Notes: a model not told the origin generated them from the sequence alone. A stretch of 64,000 bases of DNA from Parvularculaceae bacterium (GCA_028284065.1 JANQSJ010000005.1:62001-126000); one strand, 5' to 3'; positions 18,124-27,543 are shown, numbered from the stretch's first letter. Made by a program: numbers and translations.

Positions 18124-18893
18124 TCCTCCGCCGTGTCATCGACCACGTCCGCACCCAGAACTGGACCGCCGTTGCGCTCGACTTCGTCATTGTCGTCGTC
18201 GGCGTTTTCATTGGCTTGCAGGTTCAGGAATGGTCGGCCGCACGCGCCGATCATCGCAGCGAGGTTGAAACGCTCGCGGCCATCGCCGATGACCTGCAGC
18301 GCGAGTTGCTCGAACTTGAAACCGGCGAGCAGATGGCGCTCTTGTCGGTCCGGGCCGCCGGCGCCGCGCTCGCAGCCGCGGGCGAGACGCCGAAACAGAA
18401 ACTCGTCATGCCGCTGTCCGACATCCCGCAGCTCAATCAGTCCGTACTGGACCTGGCGACGCTGGACCTCCCGTCATTGCCCGAGGGTGCATCGCTCTGG
18501 CCGGTGATCACCGTTCGGTATTTCCCGACACGGAGTTCCGTCGCGTTCGACGCGCTGGCGAGCACCGGAAATCTTGAACTCATCAGGGACGACGCGCTCG
18601 TCCGGCGGCTGCAGCAATATCAGCAGCTTTGGTTCGGGCTTGAACAATCCCAGCTCTCGACTTTCCGTGAATATCGCAACAGAGCCATTTTTGAAGGCCA
18701 GGCGCTCGGACTTGGGCCATTCTCAGAGATTTCAGAAGCCGAGCTTGGCGCGCTGCTGCGCGAGCGTCCTTCTTTGCGCGGCGCGGTCAAGACGACGCGC
18801 CAGTATTCGCTTCTCCACTACAGCCAGCTCCGCAGCCTCGCCGTTGAGGCGAACGCGCTCATCGCGCGGATCGAAGCGGATCTGTCTGAATGA
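18120..18893 (+). CDS. N-anchored paralogue 2
   Basis: A 257-residue protein with the same anchor as its neighbour: RRVIDHVRTQNWTAVALDF, then a membrane helix ending at QVQEWSAAR. The soluble part is mainly helical, with a predicted coiled coil around residues 45-75 and no Cys. The ATG overlaps the TGA of paralogue 1 (ATGA), so the two are co-translated. It resembles paralogue 3 more closely in the anchor (LQVQEW versus LQAQEW). No enzymatic motif is visible. Confidence 0.75.
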   Translation: MILRRVIDHVRTQNWTAVALDFVIVVVGVFIGLQVQEWSAARADHRSEVETLAAIADDLQRELLELETGEQMALLSVRAAGAALAAAGETPKQKLVMPLSDIPQLNQSVLDLATLDLPSLPEGASLWPVITVRYFPTRSSVAFDALASTGNLELIRDDALVRRLQQYQQLWFGLEQSQLSTFREYRNRAIFEGQALGLGPFSEISEAELGALLRERPSLRGAVKTTRQYSLLHYSQLRSLAVEANALIARIEADLSE

Positions 18894-19008
18894 TCGACTA
18901 CTGAGGACCGCAGGGCCCCTCGCGCGAGCGTTCACCGGACGGCTCGCGGATCTTCGTGCGGCGAATGATTGGTGGTAACGTTCGCGCCCGTACATGGTGG
19001 AGGGCTCG

Positions 19009-20070
19009 ATGCGCATTCTATTCTCTATTGTCTTCATTCTGCTGGCGGGCGCCGTCGGCGCTATTTTTGCCCTCCAGGCGCCGACCAGTTGGACGCCTGG
19101 CGAAGTTATCCGCACCCCGGACGACCGCTTCGCAAATCTGGAAGGCTATCCCTTCGCGCCGAACTATGTCGAGGCGCTCGGCTATCGCGTGCATTACGTG
19201 GATGAGGGACCGCGCGACGGCGAGGCGATCCTGCTGATGCACGGCCAGCCGTCCTGGAGCTATCTCTATCGGCATATGATCCCCGAGCTCGCCGCGGCGG
19301 GGTATCGCGTCATCGCGCCGGACCTCGTCGGGTTCGGGCGGTCGGACAAGCCGCTTAGGCAGTCCGATCACTCCTACCAGATGCATATCGATGTGATGGC
19401 GGAGGTCGTGCGCAAGCTTGATCTTCAGGATGCGACGCTTTTCGCCCAGGACTGGGGGGGCTTGATCGGCCTGCGCGTCGTGCCTGAAGAGCCTGACCGG
19501 TTCGCGCGGATCATGATTTCGAACACGGGGCTGCCCGCCGCCGGCGGGCTGCAGGGCTGGATTGGCTATCCGCTCTTTCGTCTCGCGGTCTGGCGCGAAG
19601 GAACCCCGCTCGCGCCGGCGGGCGACGAAGAAGAGTTCCGATTCACTCGCTGGGTCGCCTACGCTGCGAATGTCGAGGAGTTCGATGTTGGCGGCGTGCT
19701 TCAGGGCGCGAGTCTCAAGACGCTATCGCCCGGCGCGCTCGCCGCCTATCAGGCGCCGTTTCCGGACGAACGATACCAGGCGGCCATCCGCGTCTTTCCG
19801 GGCCTTGTGCCGAGCCAGTTGCGCCAGAACCAGCGCGTCATGGACGAGTTCTATGCGAATTGGGAGAAGCCCTTCCTTACCGCCTTCGGCGACAAGGACC
19901 CTGTCACCCGCGGCGCCGACGCCGTCTTTCGCGAGACCGTTCCTGGGGCGCAGGGCCAGCCGCACACGACGATCACGGACGGAAGCCACTTTATCCAGGA
20001 AGACCAGCCGGAAGAGCTCGTCCGCCACCTGACGGATTTCATTGAGGCGAGCCCGGTTCTTGGAGAATAA
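19009..20070 (+). CDS. Haloalkane dehalogenase-like alpha/beta hydrolase, membrane-anchored or exported
   Basis: A 353-residue alpha/beta hydrolase of the haloalkane dehalogenase type. The TPDDRFANLEGYPFAPNYV block, the HGQPSWSYLYR oxyanion/halide block (78-81) and the nucleophile D148 with halide-binding W149 in AQDWGG match the DhlA/DhmA group. The catalytic His is in DGSHFIQED. It differs from the usual cytosolic enzymes in having a hydrophobic N-terminus (residues 1-24), a signal anchor or signal peptide. ATG 19009 was chosen because GGAGG at 18999-19003 is well spaced; 18994 is the alternative. An epoxide hydrolase is less likely given the Asp-Trp pair. Confidence 0.85.
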   Translation: MRILFSIVFILLAGAVGAIFALQAPTSWTPGEVIRTPDDRFANLEGYPFAPNYVEALGYRVHYVDEGPRDGEAILLMHGQPSWSYLYRHMIPELAAAGYRVIAPDLVGFGRSDKPLRQSDHSYQMHIDVMAEVVRKLDLQDATLFAQDWGGLIGLRVVPEEPDRFARIMISNTGLPAAGGLQGWIGYPLFRLAVWREGTPLAPAGDEEEFRFTRWVAYAANVEEFDVGGVLQGASLKTLSPGALAAYQAPFPDERYQAAIRVFPGLVPSQLRQNQRVMDEFYANWEKPFLTAFGDKDPVTRGADAVFRETVPGAQGQPHTTITDGSHFIQEDQPEELVRHLTDFIEASPVLGE

Positions 20071-20078
20071 CTGGCGGC

Positions 20079-20786
20079 ATGCTCCTGCGTCGAATGATCG
20101 AACACGTCCGCGACCAGAACTGGACGGCTGTCGCTCTCGACTTCATCATCGTCGTTGGGGGCGTTTTCGTGGGCCTGCAGGCGCAGGAGTGGAGCGAGCG
20201 GCGGGACGCGGCGGCGCGGGCGCGATCGCTTGAGGCGCGCCTCGCCGCTGACTTCGAAGGCCTTGTTGAACGGATCGCCAGCGGCGTAGACCGGTCCGAC
20301 GCCTACGCCTCAGCCGGACGCGAGGTTTACGTCATTCTGAAATCCGATGATCCGCCACCTGAACTGGAGGCGTTCGGGGCGTTGCTGAACGCCGCCGGCT
20401 CCGGCCACCCTGCGGCCGGCGGATCGCCAACATATGCGGAAATGCTGTCGACCGGCGGTCTTGAACTCCTGGAGGACACCGAGCTGCGCGCGGCTCTGGT
20501 TGAGTACGATGTGATCGCCAATCAGGCGGACAAAGTATTTGACCTGTTGCTGCCGAGAATCCTCTCCTCTATCGAAGATGTGGATCCCTACATTGAGCGG
20601 ACCGAGCCGGACGAAGAAACTGGCTTTCCCACCGTCGTCACATACGATCTCGACGCGTTAAGGGCCAACGCCCACCGCTTCCAGGCGCAGGCTCGCGCAA
20701 ACCGCAATTTGCACCAAGTATACGCCTACCAGTTGGAGCTTGCCGAAGATGTCCTGGCGAAGCTGAACGGCGCCGAGGAAAACTAA
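20079..20786 (+). CDS. N-anchored paralogue 3
   Basis: A 235-residue protein with the anchor seen in the genes at 17350 and 18120: RRMIEHVRDQNWTAVALDF, one membrane helix, then LQAQEWSERR. The soluble part has a charged helix (residues 40-60) and no Cys. It starts eight bases after the dehalogenase stop and is probably co-transcribed with it. The first 90 bases of the three paralogues are similar at DNA level. Function is unknown. Confidence 0.75.
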   Translation: MLLRRMIEHVRDQNWTAVALDFIIVVGGVFVGLQAQEWSERRDAAARARSLEARLAADFEGLVERIASGVDRSDAYASAGREVYVILKSDDPPPELEAFGALLNAAGSGHPAAGGSPTYAEMLSTGGLELLEDTELRAALVEYDVIANQADKVFDLLLPRILSSIEDVDPYIERTEPDEETGFPTVVTYDLDALRANAHRFQAQARANRNLHQVYAYQLELAEDVLAKLNGAEEN

Positions 20787-20861
20787 CGACGGCGACCGCT
20801 CTTTCTGGCGATCCGACGGTTCGCGCCATACCCACCAAAAAGCCTATCCACGTTCACCCCC

Positions 20862-20893
20862 TTGAATTCGATAGTAAGCTCTATATCATAGAG
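20862..20893 (+). promoter_or_regulatory. Candidate promoter with palindromic operator for the DUF2141 operon
   Basis: TTGAAT at 20862-20867 and TATCAT at 20884-20889 are separated by 16 bases, a fair sigma-70-type pair. A perfect inverted repeat, CTCTAT-atc-ATAGAG, covers 20879-20893 over the -10 element, and a further ATAGAGTT half-site lies at about 20911-20918. The operon ends with a winged-helix regulator at 22655, so autoregulation is plausible but untested. The region is visibly richer in A+T than its surroundings. Confidence 0.55.
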
Positions 20894-20927
20894 TAACTTG
20901 TATAGCAGACATAGAGTTGGGGCCTCC

Positions 20928-21350
20928 ATGCGAGTCTTGTCCGGCGGATTGATCGCCGCCCTTTCGGCGGGCGGCGCGCACGCGGCGACATTGACGGTCG
21001 TCATCGAGAACGTTCCGTCAGACGAAGGATCGATAGGCGTTGGCGTGTGCTCAGAGGAGACGTACCTCACGAGCCCCTGCCCATATGGCGCCAGCCTGCC
21101 GGCGACGCCGGGGCGCGTAACGCTCGTTGTGGAGGACGTGCGGCCCGGCCGTTATGGCGTCGTCGCCCTCCATGACAGGAACGAAAACGGCAAACTTGAT
21201 TTCAAATGGTACGGACCGCCTAACGAAGCGTATGGCGCGTCAAACAACCCGCCGCCGCGGATGGGTCCGGCGAAATGGGAGGATATCGCCTTCGACGTTG
21301 GCGAGACGGACCTTCAGTTTTCCATAACCCTTCTGGGCGCCGATCAGTGA
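20928..21350 (+). CDS. DUF2141 domain secreted protein
   Basis: A 140-residue protein with a signal peptide (residues 1-22, ending GGAHA) and a beta-sandwich. The DUF2141 hallmarks are present: V-x-P-G-x-Y-x-V-x-A-L-H-D-x-N-x-N-G-K-L-D, then FKWYGPPNEAYGASNN. The D-x-N-x-N-G-x-L-D loop resembles a calcium site. Function is unknown. ATG 20928 was chosen because it directly begins the signal peptide. Its stop overlaps the GTG start of the following gene. Confidence 0.87.
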   Translation: MRVLSGGLIAALSAGGAHAATLTVVIENVPSDEGSIGVGVCSEETYLTSPCPYGASLPATPGRVTLVVEDVRPGRYGVVALHDRNENGKLDFKWYGPPNEAYGASNNPPPRMGPAKWEDIAFDVGETDLQFSITLLGADQ

Positions 21351-21925
21351 CCTGGGGCGAGGCCTTCACCTGGGATACCTGGGTCCATTCCGTTGTCGGG
21401 GGCGTCCATTTTATCATGGCGCTCATCGCGCTTGTCCTTGGCCCAATCATCTTCCTGCGCGGCAAGGGCACGAAATTCCATCGTCAGGCGGGCTACGTCT
21501 TCGTTTTGTGCATGCTGACGGTGAATACGACGGCGCTGACGTCCTATGACTTCACAGGGCGGCCGAACCTGTTTCATTTCTTCGCGGTGCTGAGCCTCGC
21601 CGCCCTTCTGCCGGGCTTCTACTTTCTCCAGCGTGCGGTGCGCACAGGCCGCCAGGATTATCTGGAGCAGCACGCCCAGCTTATGATGTGGGCCTATTAC
21701 GGACTTTTCGCCGCCGGCGTCGCGCAGGTGCTGACGCGGGTCTTGCCTTCAATGGTGGGGGATATCGGGCGCGCCTTCATGTATATGGGCGTTGGGCTCG
21801 GCCTTGCGGGGTTCGCCTGTTCGCTCATTTTCCCACGGGCGGCGAAGGCCCTCGCCGCGCGACATCCCCTGACGGCCGCGGCGGGCGGCGAAGCAGGCGA
21901 AGAGTCATTGGAGGCGGCCGGGTAG
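21347..21925 (+). CDS. DUF2306-like membrane protein
   Basis: About 192 residues from a GTG at 21347 that overlaps the previous stop (GTGA). Several membrane helices and the KFHRQAGYVFVLCML block match DUF2306 proteins, whose HR-x2-G segment is conserved; later His residues (EQHAQLMMW) could bind a metal or haem. Function is unknown. It is the second gene of the operon starting at 20928. Confidence 0.72.
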   Translation: MTWGEAFTWDTWVHSVVGGVHFIMALIALVLGPIIFLRGKGTKFHRQAGYVFVLCMLTVNTTALTSYDFTGRPNLFHFFAVLSLAALLPGFYFLQRAVRTGRQDYLEQHAQLMMWAYYGLFAAGVAQVLTRVLPSMVGDIGRAFMYMGVGLGLAGFACSLIFPRAAKALAARHPLTAAAGGEAGEESLEAAG

Positions 21926-21952
21926 CGCGGGCGCGACGGCGGGCGTCGAAAG

Positions 21953-22648
21953 ATGGTGAAGATGTTGGACGATGTCGGACCGCATTCCGGAGGCAAGCGG
22001 GACCGTTCCTTCCGCCAGGGCGATCCGCAGGGGACGATCAGCGAAGACCTCGCTTTCCTGCGCGCCGTCGCCGAGCAGGGACGCAAATCGGCGCGGCTTT
22101 ATGGCGGCCACTTCACGCTCTGGGGCGTTCTCACGTCGCTCGCCTACATCAATCAGTATGTGGCGGAAACGCGCGATCCGCCGACCTATGGCGCCATAGG
22201 GATCGGCTATCTCGCCATGGGCGTGGTTGGGTGGGGCGGGTCTTATGTCCTCGGCCGGTCAATGTCCGCGCGGAGCGGCGCGCAGTCGCTCACGACGCGG
22301 GTATTCAGCACCATTTTCGTCGCTGCGGGGCTCGTCCTCAGCTTTTTCGCCGTCTGCGCGCTCGTATCGCCGACGATTCCCGAAGGCGTCATCGTTATCG
22401 TTGCGGCGCAGATGCTTGGTCTTTGCTTTGTCGCGTCGGGATTGCTGGCGCAAATGCGCTGGGCCGTATTCATTGGGGTCGCCTGGCTTGCGGCGTCGGT
22501 CGGGTTCACCGCCCTTGTGCGCTCGCCGAACCTCTACCCCGCCGCTGCGCTTGCGTGGTTGCTGCTGGCGGCGGGGCCGGGCGTGGCGCTGTCACTTGCG
22601 CGCCGGCGTGAGGCGTCTTTCGCCTTATCAACGGGTACGGAGGAATAG
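21953..22648 (+). CDS. Multi-pass membrane protein of unknown function
   Basis: A 231-residue protein with a charged N-terminus (residues 1-45) and about six hydrophobic helices. The first helical block reads LYGGHFTLWGVL and is followed by GYLAMGVVGWGGSY. I recognise no named family, though such proteins often sit beside small winged-helix regulators. It is separated from the upstream gene by 27 bases and from the downstream regulator by six, so it is in the same operon. Confidence 0.72.
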   Translation: MVKMLDDVGPHSGGKRDRSFRQGDPQGTISEDLAFLRAVAEQGRKSARLYGGHFTLWGVLTSLAYINQYVAETRDPPTYGAIGIGYLAMGVVGWGGSYVLGRSMSARSGAQSLTTRVFSTIFVAAGLVLSFFAVCALVSPTIPEGVIVIVAAQMLGLCFVASGLLAQMRWAVFIGVAWLAASVGFTALVRSPNLYPAAALAWLLLAAGPGVALSLARRREASFALSTGTEE

Positions 22649-22654
22649 AGCCTC

Positions 22655-22978
22655 GTGTCTTCGCCTTTTGATTTCACGGCCGTCGACGACATGGTGCATG
22701 CGCGCACCCGGCTCGCTGTCCTCACCTTCCTCGCCTCGGTGGAGAGCGCTGATTTCAAGTCCATCCGCGAGGCGACAGGGGCGACCGAAGGCAATCTCTC
22801 AATACACCTGCAAAAGCTCGAAGAGGCGGGATTTCTCGACATTTCAAAGAGCTTTGTCGGGCGGCGGCCGAATACGCGCGCGTCGATTACCGACGCCGGC
22901 CGCGAAGCTCTTGTGGAGCACATTGACCAGCTCGAAGCGGCGTTCGCCAAAGTGCGCCGGGCTCTGAAAAAACGATAG
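22655..22978 (+). CDS. Winged-helix transcriptional regulator
   Basis: A 107-residue single-domain regulator of the ArsR/MarR-like winged-helix class (HTH_34 type). The helix-turn-helix is T-G-A-T-E-G-N-L-S-I-H-L-Q-K-L-E-E-A-G-F, and the wing is the VGRRPNT-x-ASIT segment. It starts at GTG. Such regulators usually control the adjacent membrane-protein operon; the palindrome at 20879-20893 is a candidate site. Confidence 0.87.
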   Translation: MSSPFDFTAVDDMVHARTRLAVLTFLASVESADFKSIREATGATEGNLSIHLQKLEEAGFLDISKSFVGRRPNTRASITDAGREALVEHIDQLEAAFAKVRRALKKR

Positions 22979-22995
22979 GCTGCGCCGCTAAATCG

Positions 22996-23376
22996 CTACT
23001 CGACGAGCTTCGCCGCGAGCGCCGCGCCCTCCGCTGCGCGCGTTTCGGTGAACTGTTCAGCGGCGCGGTCGCATTTTGAAAAGCGGCCTTGCGCGTTGCG
23101 GAAGCCGGCGTTGAACGACGACACGAGCCGCCCGCGCAGTTTGGCGGTCGGTTGCTCCAGGCGAACGAGCTGCTTCATCCTCTCGCGCCAGAGATCGCCT
23201 TCCCGCCGCGGCTCGCACAAGCGCCGCACATGGTGCAGCTCGCCGAAGACCTCCGCGAGCGCGGTGAGGTCATCCGGCCGCGCGGCCTGCGCCGGCGCGG
23301 CGGCGGCGCACATGGCGACCGCGGCGCCTGCCGCAATCGTTCCGGAGAGCATTTCGAATCGGCGCCGTCGTCTCAT
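22996..23376 (-). CDS. TIGR02301 family secreted protein
   Basis: A 126-residue protein with a signal peptide (residues 1-31, ending APAQA). The mature part shows the TIGR02301 pattern: LAEVFGELHHVRRLCEP, a WRERM block, and FNAGFRN followed by a late Cys, so the two Cys may pair. Function is unknown; the family is restricted to alphaproteobacteria and typically follows a Nudix gene on the same strand, as here. Confidence 0.85.
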   Translation of the reverse strand: MRRRRRFEMLSGTIAAGAAVAMCAAAAPAQAARPDDLTALAEVFGELHHVRRLCEPRREGDLWRERMKQLVRLEQPTAKLRGRLVSSFNAGFRNAQGRFSKCDRAAEQFTETRAAEGAALAAKLVE

Positions 23377-23385
23377 AGCGGCGTC

Positions 23386-23808
23386 TTACATCAAGCCCGC
23401 CGCCATCTCCACCGCGCGGCGGGTCTCGTCCCAGCCGACGCAGGCCAGCGCCTCGTCATAGGGGAAAAAACGCGCCTCGGCCGCGTCGTCGCCGGCGATC
23501 GGCGCGCCGCTTAGCCATTCGGCGGCGTAGTCGACCATCACCATGTGCCTGTCGGCCTCGCCTGTCGCCGCCGGCAACGCCTCGAACGCGCCGATAAGGC
23601 CGACAATGCGCGCCTCGATTCCCGTCTCCTCGCGCACTTCCCGAAGGGCCGCCGCCTCAAGGCGTTCGCCGAATTCGAGCCTGCCGCCTGGAATCGACCA
23701 CTGCCCCAGAAACGGCGGCTTGCCGCGCCGGATCAGCAAGACGTCCCGCTTCCGAAAGACGACGGCGCCGACGCCGACGGCGATTGCGCGCGATGTCGGA
23801 TCGCTCAT
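23386..23808 (-). CDS. Nudix hydrolase
   Basis: A 140-residue Nudix hydrolase that would cleave a nucleoside diphosphate linked to another group. The 23-residue Nudix box is complete: it opens GGRLEFGE and closes REVREETGIEA. The substrate is unknown; ADP-ribose-type and oxidised nucleotides are possibilities. It is paired with TIGR02301 at a nine-base gap and diverges from the SRAP gene. Confidence 0.92.
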   Translation of the reverse strand: MSDPTSRAIAVGVGAVVFRKRDVLLIRRGKPPFLGQWSIPGGRLEFGERLEAAALREVREETGIEARIVGLIGAFEALPAATGEADRHMVMVDYAAEWLSGAPIAGDDAAEARFFPYDEALACVGWDETRRAVEMAAGLM

Positions 23809-23859
23809 GACCGCGGGCTCATTTCAATTCCCTTCGCCTTCAGCGTAAACTCCTGGTCC

Positions 23860-24582
23860 ATGTGCGGACGATTTCTCCTAACCGCGCCGCCGGACGCGGT
23901 CGCGCAGGCGTTCAATGTCGACGTCCGCGACAATTTCCCGCCGCGCTGGAATATCGCGCCGACGCAACCCATCGCCGCGGTTCACGTCGACGATGGCGCG
24001 CCGATTGCGTCCCGCGCGCCCGCCTACGCGCTGATGCGCTGGGGGTTCATCCCGTCCTGGGCGAAGAAAGACCATCTGGAGCGGTTAAGGTCAAAGCCGC
24101 TCATCAACGCCCGCGTCGAGACGGCGGCGCAAAAGCCCACATTCCGCGCCGCCTGGAAGCGCCGCCGGTGCCTCGTGCCCGCGAACGGCTTCTATGAATG
24201 GCGGCGCGACGAGACCGGCCGCACGCCGTTTCGATTTACGCCCGCAGACCCGGACGCCGCGGGCGGCCTCGTCGGCTTCGGCGCGCTATGGGAGACGGCG
24301 CATGATCCGGACGGCGGCGAAATCGACACGGTCGCGATCCTGACCATCGAGGCGGGGCCTGACACCGCCAAAATCCACCATCGCGAGCCAGTCGTCATTC
24401 AGCAATCGGATTATCACCGCTGGCTGATGGCTGACGAAACGCAAAGCGACGAGGCCGCCGCCATGGTCGCGCCGGCCCCAAAGGGGTTCTGGCGGATGGA
24501 GGAAGTCCCGAAAGACCTCAATAACACGCGCAATGAAGGCGCGGCGCTGTCGCCGGAAACGCGCCAGGGGGAGTTGTTTTAG
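23860..24582 (+). CDS. SRAP domain protein (HMCES/YedK-like)
   Basis: A 240-residue SOS-response-associated protein. The family binds abasic sites in single-stranded DNA through a thiazolidine link made by Cys2. The start MCGRF places Cys2 after Met removal. Other conserved positions are PRWNIAPTQPI, the ANGFYEW block with its Glu, and the His of IHHREPVVI. The chosen ATG is fixed by the Cys2 requirement; longer in-frame starts would bury it. Confidence 0.94.
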   Translation: MCGRFLLTAPPDAVAQAFNVDVRDNFPPRWNIAPTQPIAAVHVDDGAPIASRAPAYALMRWGFIPSWAKKDHLERLRSKPLINARVETAAQKPTFRAAWKRRRCLVPANGFYEWRRDETGRTPFRFTPADPDAAGGLVGFGALWETAHDPDGGEIDTVAILTIEAGPDTAKIHHREPVVIQQSDYHRWLMADETQSDEAAAMVAPAPKGFWRMEEVPKDLNNTRNEGAALSPETRQGELF

Positions 24583-24776
24583 GGCAAGGCGCGGCGAAGA
24601 ACCGGGATGCTCAGAAGTTGCAAGCGATCGTTTGCCTGCGCAGATGCGAAATACGCAGCGATCAAAATCCCCGCTCTCTGGCAGAGGCGTCGACGTTTCT
24701 TAAGACTCCCCGCCATAGAGTTCTCGTCATTGCGGCCTGCTTAATGCGGGCTATGAGGCGAAGGTCATTGGCGCCG

Positions 24777-26024
24777 ATGTCTATTCGAGGGTCTAACCGG
24801 ATCGTCATCGCCGCGCTTGGGTCGGCGTTGTTTGCGTTTGCGGCCGCAGCTTCGCCAAAGGCGATGGCGGAAGACATCGTTGGCCCGCTCATTTCCATGG
24901 AGGCGCTTGACGAGGCGATTGACGCCGGCGGCGACTATCTCGTGGCGTCCGTTGATGACAACGGCAAGTTCACGTACCGCATCAATCTCGAACCGGCGCT
25001 CGCAGTGCGGAAGAAGTACAACATACTGCGCCACGCCGGCGCGATCTACGTCCTCGCCGAGGCTTATGAACGACAGCCGGACTCCGCTATTCTCGAGGCG
25101 ATGAGCCGCGCCAGCGCTTTCATGAAACGTGAAGCGCTGGGACCGGTTCCGGGCGAGGAAGGGCTTCTCGCCATCTGGTCGAAGCACGGCCTCAACAATG
25201 CCGGCAAGCCCGACCAGGCGAAGCTCGGCGGCGCGGGGCTCGGCCTGGCGGCGCTCGTCAGTCTGGAGCGGATTGCGCCGGAGACGAGCAGTATAGAAGA
25301 CCTGCGCGGGCTCGCGCGATTCATCCTCTTTATGCAGAGGGAAAACGGTTCGTTCTATTCCAAGTACTACGTTGATGGCGGACGGGATGAAACGTGGGTA
25401 TCGCTGTTCTATCCCGGCGAGGCGGCGCTTGGCCTCATCATGCTGTATGAAATCGATCCCGATCCCGCCTGGCTCGCCGGCGCCGTGCGGGCGCTCGACC
25501 ATCTGGCGCGCACGCGGGAGGGCCGGGCGTCCGTTCCCATCGACCACTGGTCGCTGATCGCCAGCGAACGGCTCTTTGCGCTTGATCCCGGCGACGTCTC
25601 CATCGAACGGTCGCGGATAGAGGTCCATGCGGCGCAGGTCGTTGAACAGATCCTCCGTTCACGGCCGCCGCCGTCGAAAAAAGAGCCCATAGTCTCCTTC
25701 GTCGTTGATGGACGCACGACGCCAACCGCGACGCGCGTCGAAGGGCTCGTCGCCGCCCTCAACGTGATCCCGGAAAGCGAAGACCTGCTGCGCCGCCGCG
25801 TCACGCGGGCCATCGCCGACGGGGTTGCGTTTCTGGTGGCCGCACAGGTCGCCGACGGCCCCCATCGCGGGGCGACGCCGCGCGCCATCGGCCGCCTCAG
25901 CCCGACGCCGGAAAATGCGCGCTTTAACCGGCGAGCGAGCGAGGTCCGCATTGATTATGTGCAGCACGCGCTAAGCGCCTTCATCGGCTATGAAGCACTG
26001 GCCGCAGAGCCGGCGGCGCCATAG
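24777..26024 (+). CDS. Exported protein with probable alpha/alpha-toroid fold
   Basis: About 415 residues from ATG 24777, whose first 30 residues form a signal peptide ending SPKAMA; other starts are 24744 and 24753. The mature protein has repeated helical pairs with conserved GGAGLGLAAL, DETWVSLFYPGEAALGL and DHWSLIASERL blocks, suggesting a six-hairpin barrel as in glycosidases, lyases or epimerases. No catalytic residues can be assigned with confidence. I have seen similar uncharacterised proteins in proteobacteria but cannot name the family. Confidence 0.7.
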   Translation: MSIRGSNRIVIAALGSALFAFAAAASPKAMAEDIVGPLISMEALDEAIDAGGDYLVASVDDNGKFTYRINLEPALAVRKKYNILRHAGAIYVLAEAYERQPDSAILEAMSRASAFMKREALGPVPGEEGLLAIWSKHGLNNAGKPDQAKLGGAGLGLAALVSLERIAPETSSIEDLRGLARFILFMQRENGSFYSKYYVDGGRDETWVSLFYPGEAALGLIMLYEIDPDPAWLAGAVRALDHLARTREGRASVPIDHWSLIASERLFALDPGDVSIERSRIEVHAAQVVEQILRSRPPPSKKEPIVSFVVDGRTTPTATRVEGLVAALNVIPESEDLLRRRVTRAIADGVAFLVAAQVADGPHRGATPRAIGRLSPTPENARFNRRASEVRIDYVQHALSAFIGYEALAAEPAAP

Positions 26025-26147
26025 ACCGGACCGCTCGCCGCGCCTCACGGGCTCGATTTTCGCCGCGCCGCGGCGTACGACGCTTCTTGAAAACACGATG
26101 GTGCGGCCGACACCCCGCGCCGTCCGTCAGGGATCGGGAGCGAAAAC

Positions 26148-27449
26148 ATGGCCGCCGCAGCATCCTGCGCCGTCATCGGCGCGCAGTGGGGCGATGAGGG
26201 CAAAGGCAAGATCGTCGACTGGTTGTCGGCCCGCGCCGACGTCGTCGTCCGCTTTCAGGGCGGGCACAATGCCGGCCACACGCTCGTGATTGATGGCGAA
26301 GTCTACAAGCTCTCCTTGTTGCCTTCGGGCGTCGTCCGTTCGGGAACGCTGTCGGTCATCGGCTCGGGCGTGGTGATTGATCCTTCCGCGCTGATTGACG
26401 AGATCGCGCGCGTCAGCGGACAGGGGGTCGAGATTACGCCCCGGACGCTCGCGGTGGCGGATGCGGCGACGCTGATTCTGCCGCTCCACCAGGAACTCGA
26501 CGCCCTGCGCGAGGGCGCGGCGGCGGGAACGAAGATCGGCACAACGAAACGCGGCATCGGCCCGGCCTATGAGGACCGCGCCGGCCGGCGCGCCCTTCGC
26601 ATCGCCGATCTCTTACGCCCTGAGACGTTGGCTGCGAAGGTCGACAATCTCCTCCAGCACCACAACGCCCTGCGCCGCGGCTTCGGCGTCGAGCCGCTGA
26701 AGGGGGACGATATCGTCGCTATGCTGAACGAGGTCGCGCCGAAGATCGCGCCCTTCGCGCGGCCGGTCTGGCGCCTCCTCGATCAGGCGCGCCGCGACCG
26801 CAAGCGTATTCTGTTCGAAGGCGCGCAGGGCGTGCTCCTCGATGTCGACCATGGGACCTATCCCTTCGTTACGTCGTCGAGCACCGTCGCCGGGCAGGCG
26901 GCGACCGGGTCAGGCCTCGGGCCGTCGGCGATCGGCTACGTGCTTGGCATCGTCAAGGCGTATACGACGCGAGTCGGCGCCGGACCTTTCCCGACCGAAC
27001 AGGACAATGACGTCGGCCAGCGGCTCGGCGAGCGCGGCCATGAATTCGGAACCGTCACCGGACGCCGCCGCCGCTGCGGCTGGTTCGATGCGGCGCTCGT
27101 GCGCCAGTCGGCCCGCGTCGCGGGCGTTGACGGCATCGCCCTGACGAAGCTCGACGTCCTTGACGGATTTGAACGATTGGACGTGTGCGTCGGATATGAG
27201 ATCGACGGCGAACGGCTCGACTACCTGCCGGCGGGCGTCGACGCGCAGTCCGCGGTGACGCCGATATATGAAACGATGGAGGGCTGGGCCGGCTCCACAG
27301 CTTGCGCGCGGTCATGGGCGGACTTGCCGGCGGAGGCCGTCAAATATGTCCGGCGCATCGAGGAGCTTATCGAAACGCCCGTGGCGCTCGTCTCCACCAG
27401 CCCCGAACGCGACGACGTCATCCTGATGAAGGACCCGTTCGGCGGATAG
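26148..27449 (+). CDS. purA: Adenylosuccinate synthetase
   Basis: A 433-residue GTP-dependent enzyme joining IMP and aspartate in AMP synthesis. The P-loop-like [11 protein letters not shown] at residues 11-21, the [11 protein letters not shown] loop and the [18 protein letters not shown] block are intact, as is the late Thr-Gly-Arg-Arg-Arg block. Length is normal. It stands alone, with about 120 bases upstream that hold no clear terminator. Confidence 0.97.
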   Translation: MAAAASCAVIGAQWGDEGKGKIVDWLSARADVVVRFQGGHNAGHTLVIDGEVYKLSLLPSGVVRSGTLSVIGSGVVIDPSALIDEIARVSGQGVEITPRTLAVADAATLILPLHQELDALREGAAAGTKIGTTKRGIGPAYEDRAGRRALRIADLLRPETLAAKVDNLLQHHNALRRGFGVEPLKGDDIVAMLNEVAPKIAPFARPVWRLLDQARRDRKRILFEGAQGVLLDVDHGTYPFVTSSSTVAGQAATGSGLGPSAIGYVLGIVKAYTTRVGAGPFPTEQDNDVGQRLGERGHEFGTVTGRRRRCGWFDAALVRQSARVAGVDGIALTKLDVLDGFERLDVCVGYEIDGERLDYLPAGVDAQSAVTPIYETMEGWAGSTACARSWADLPAEAVKYVRRIEELIETPVALVSTSPERDDVILMKDPFGG

Positions 27450-27543
27450 CTGCTCTTTCCACCGTCGCGTGTTTGGACAATCCCGGCGGCCAAGGTAACA
27501 GAGGCGCGCGGCCATTTAGGGCCGCTTTGCGTGGAGGGGCTTC

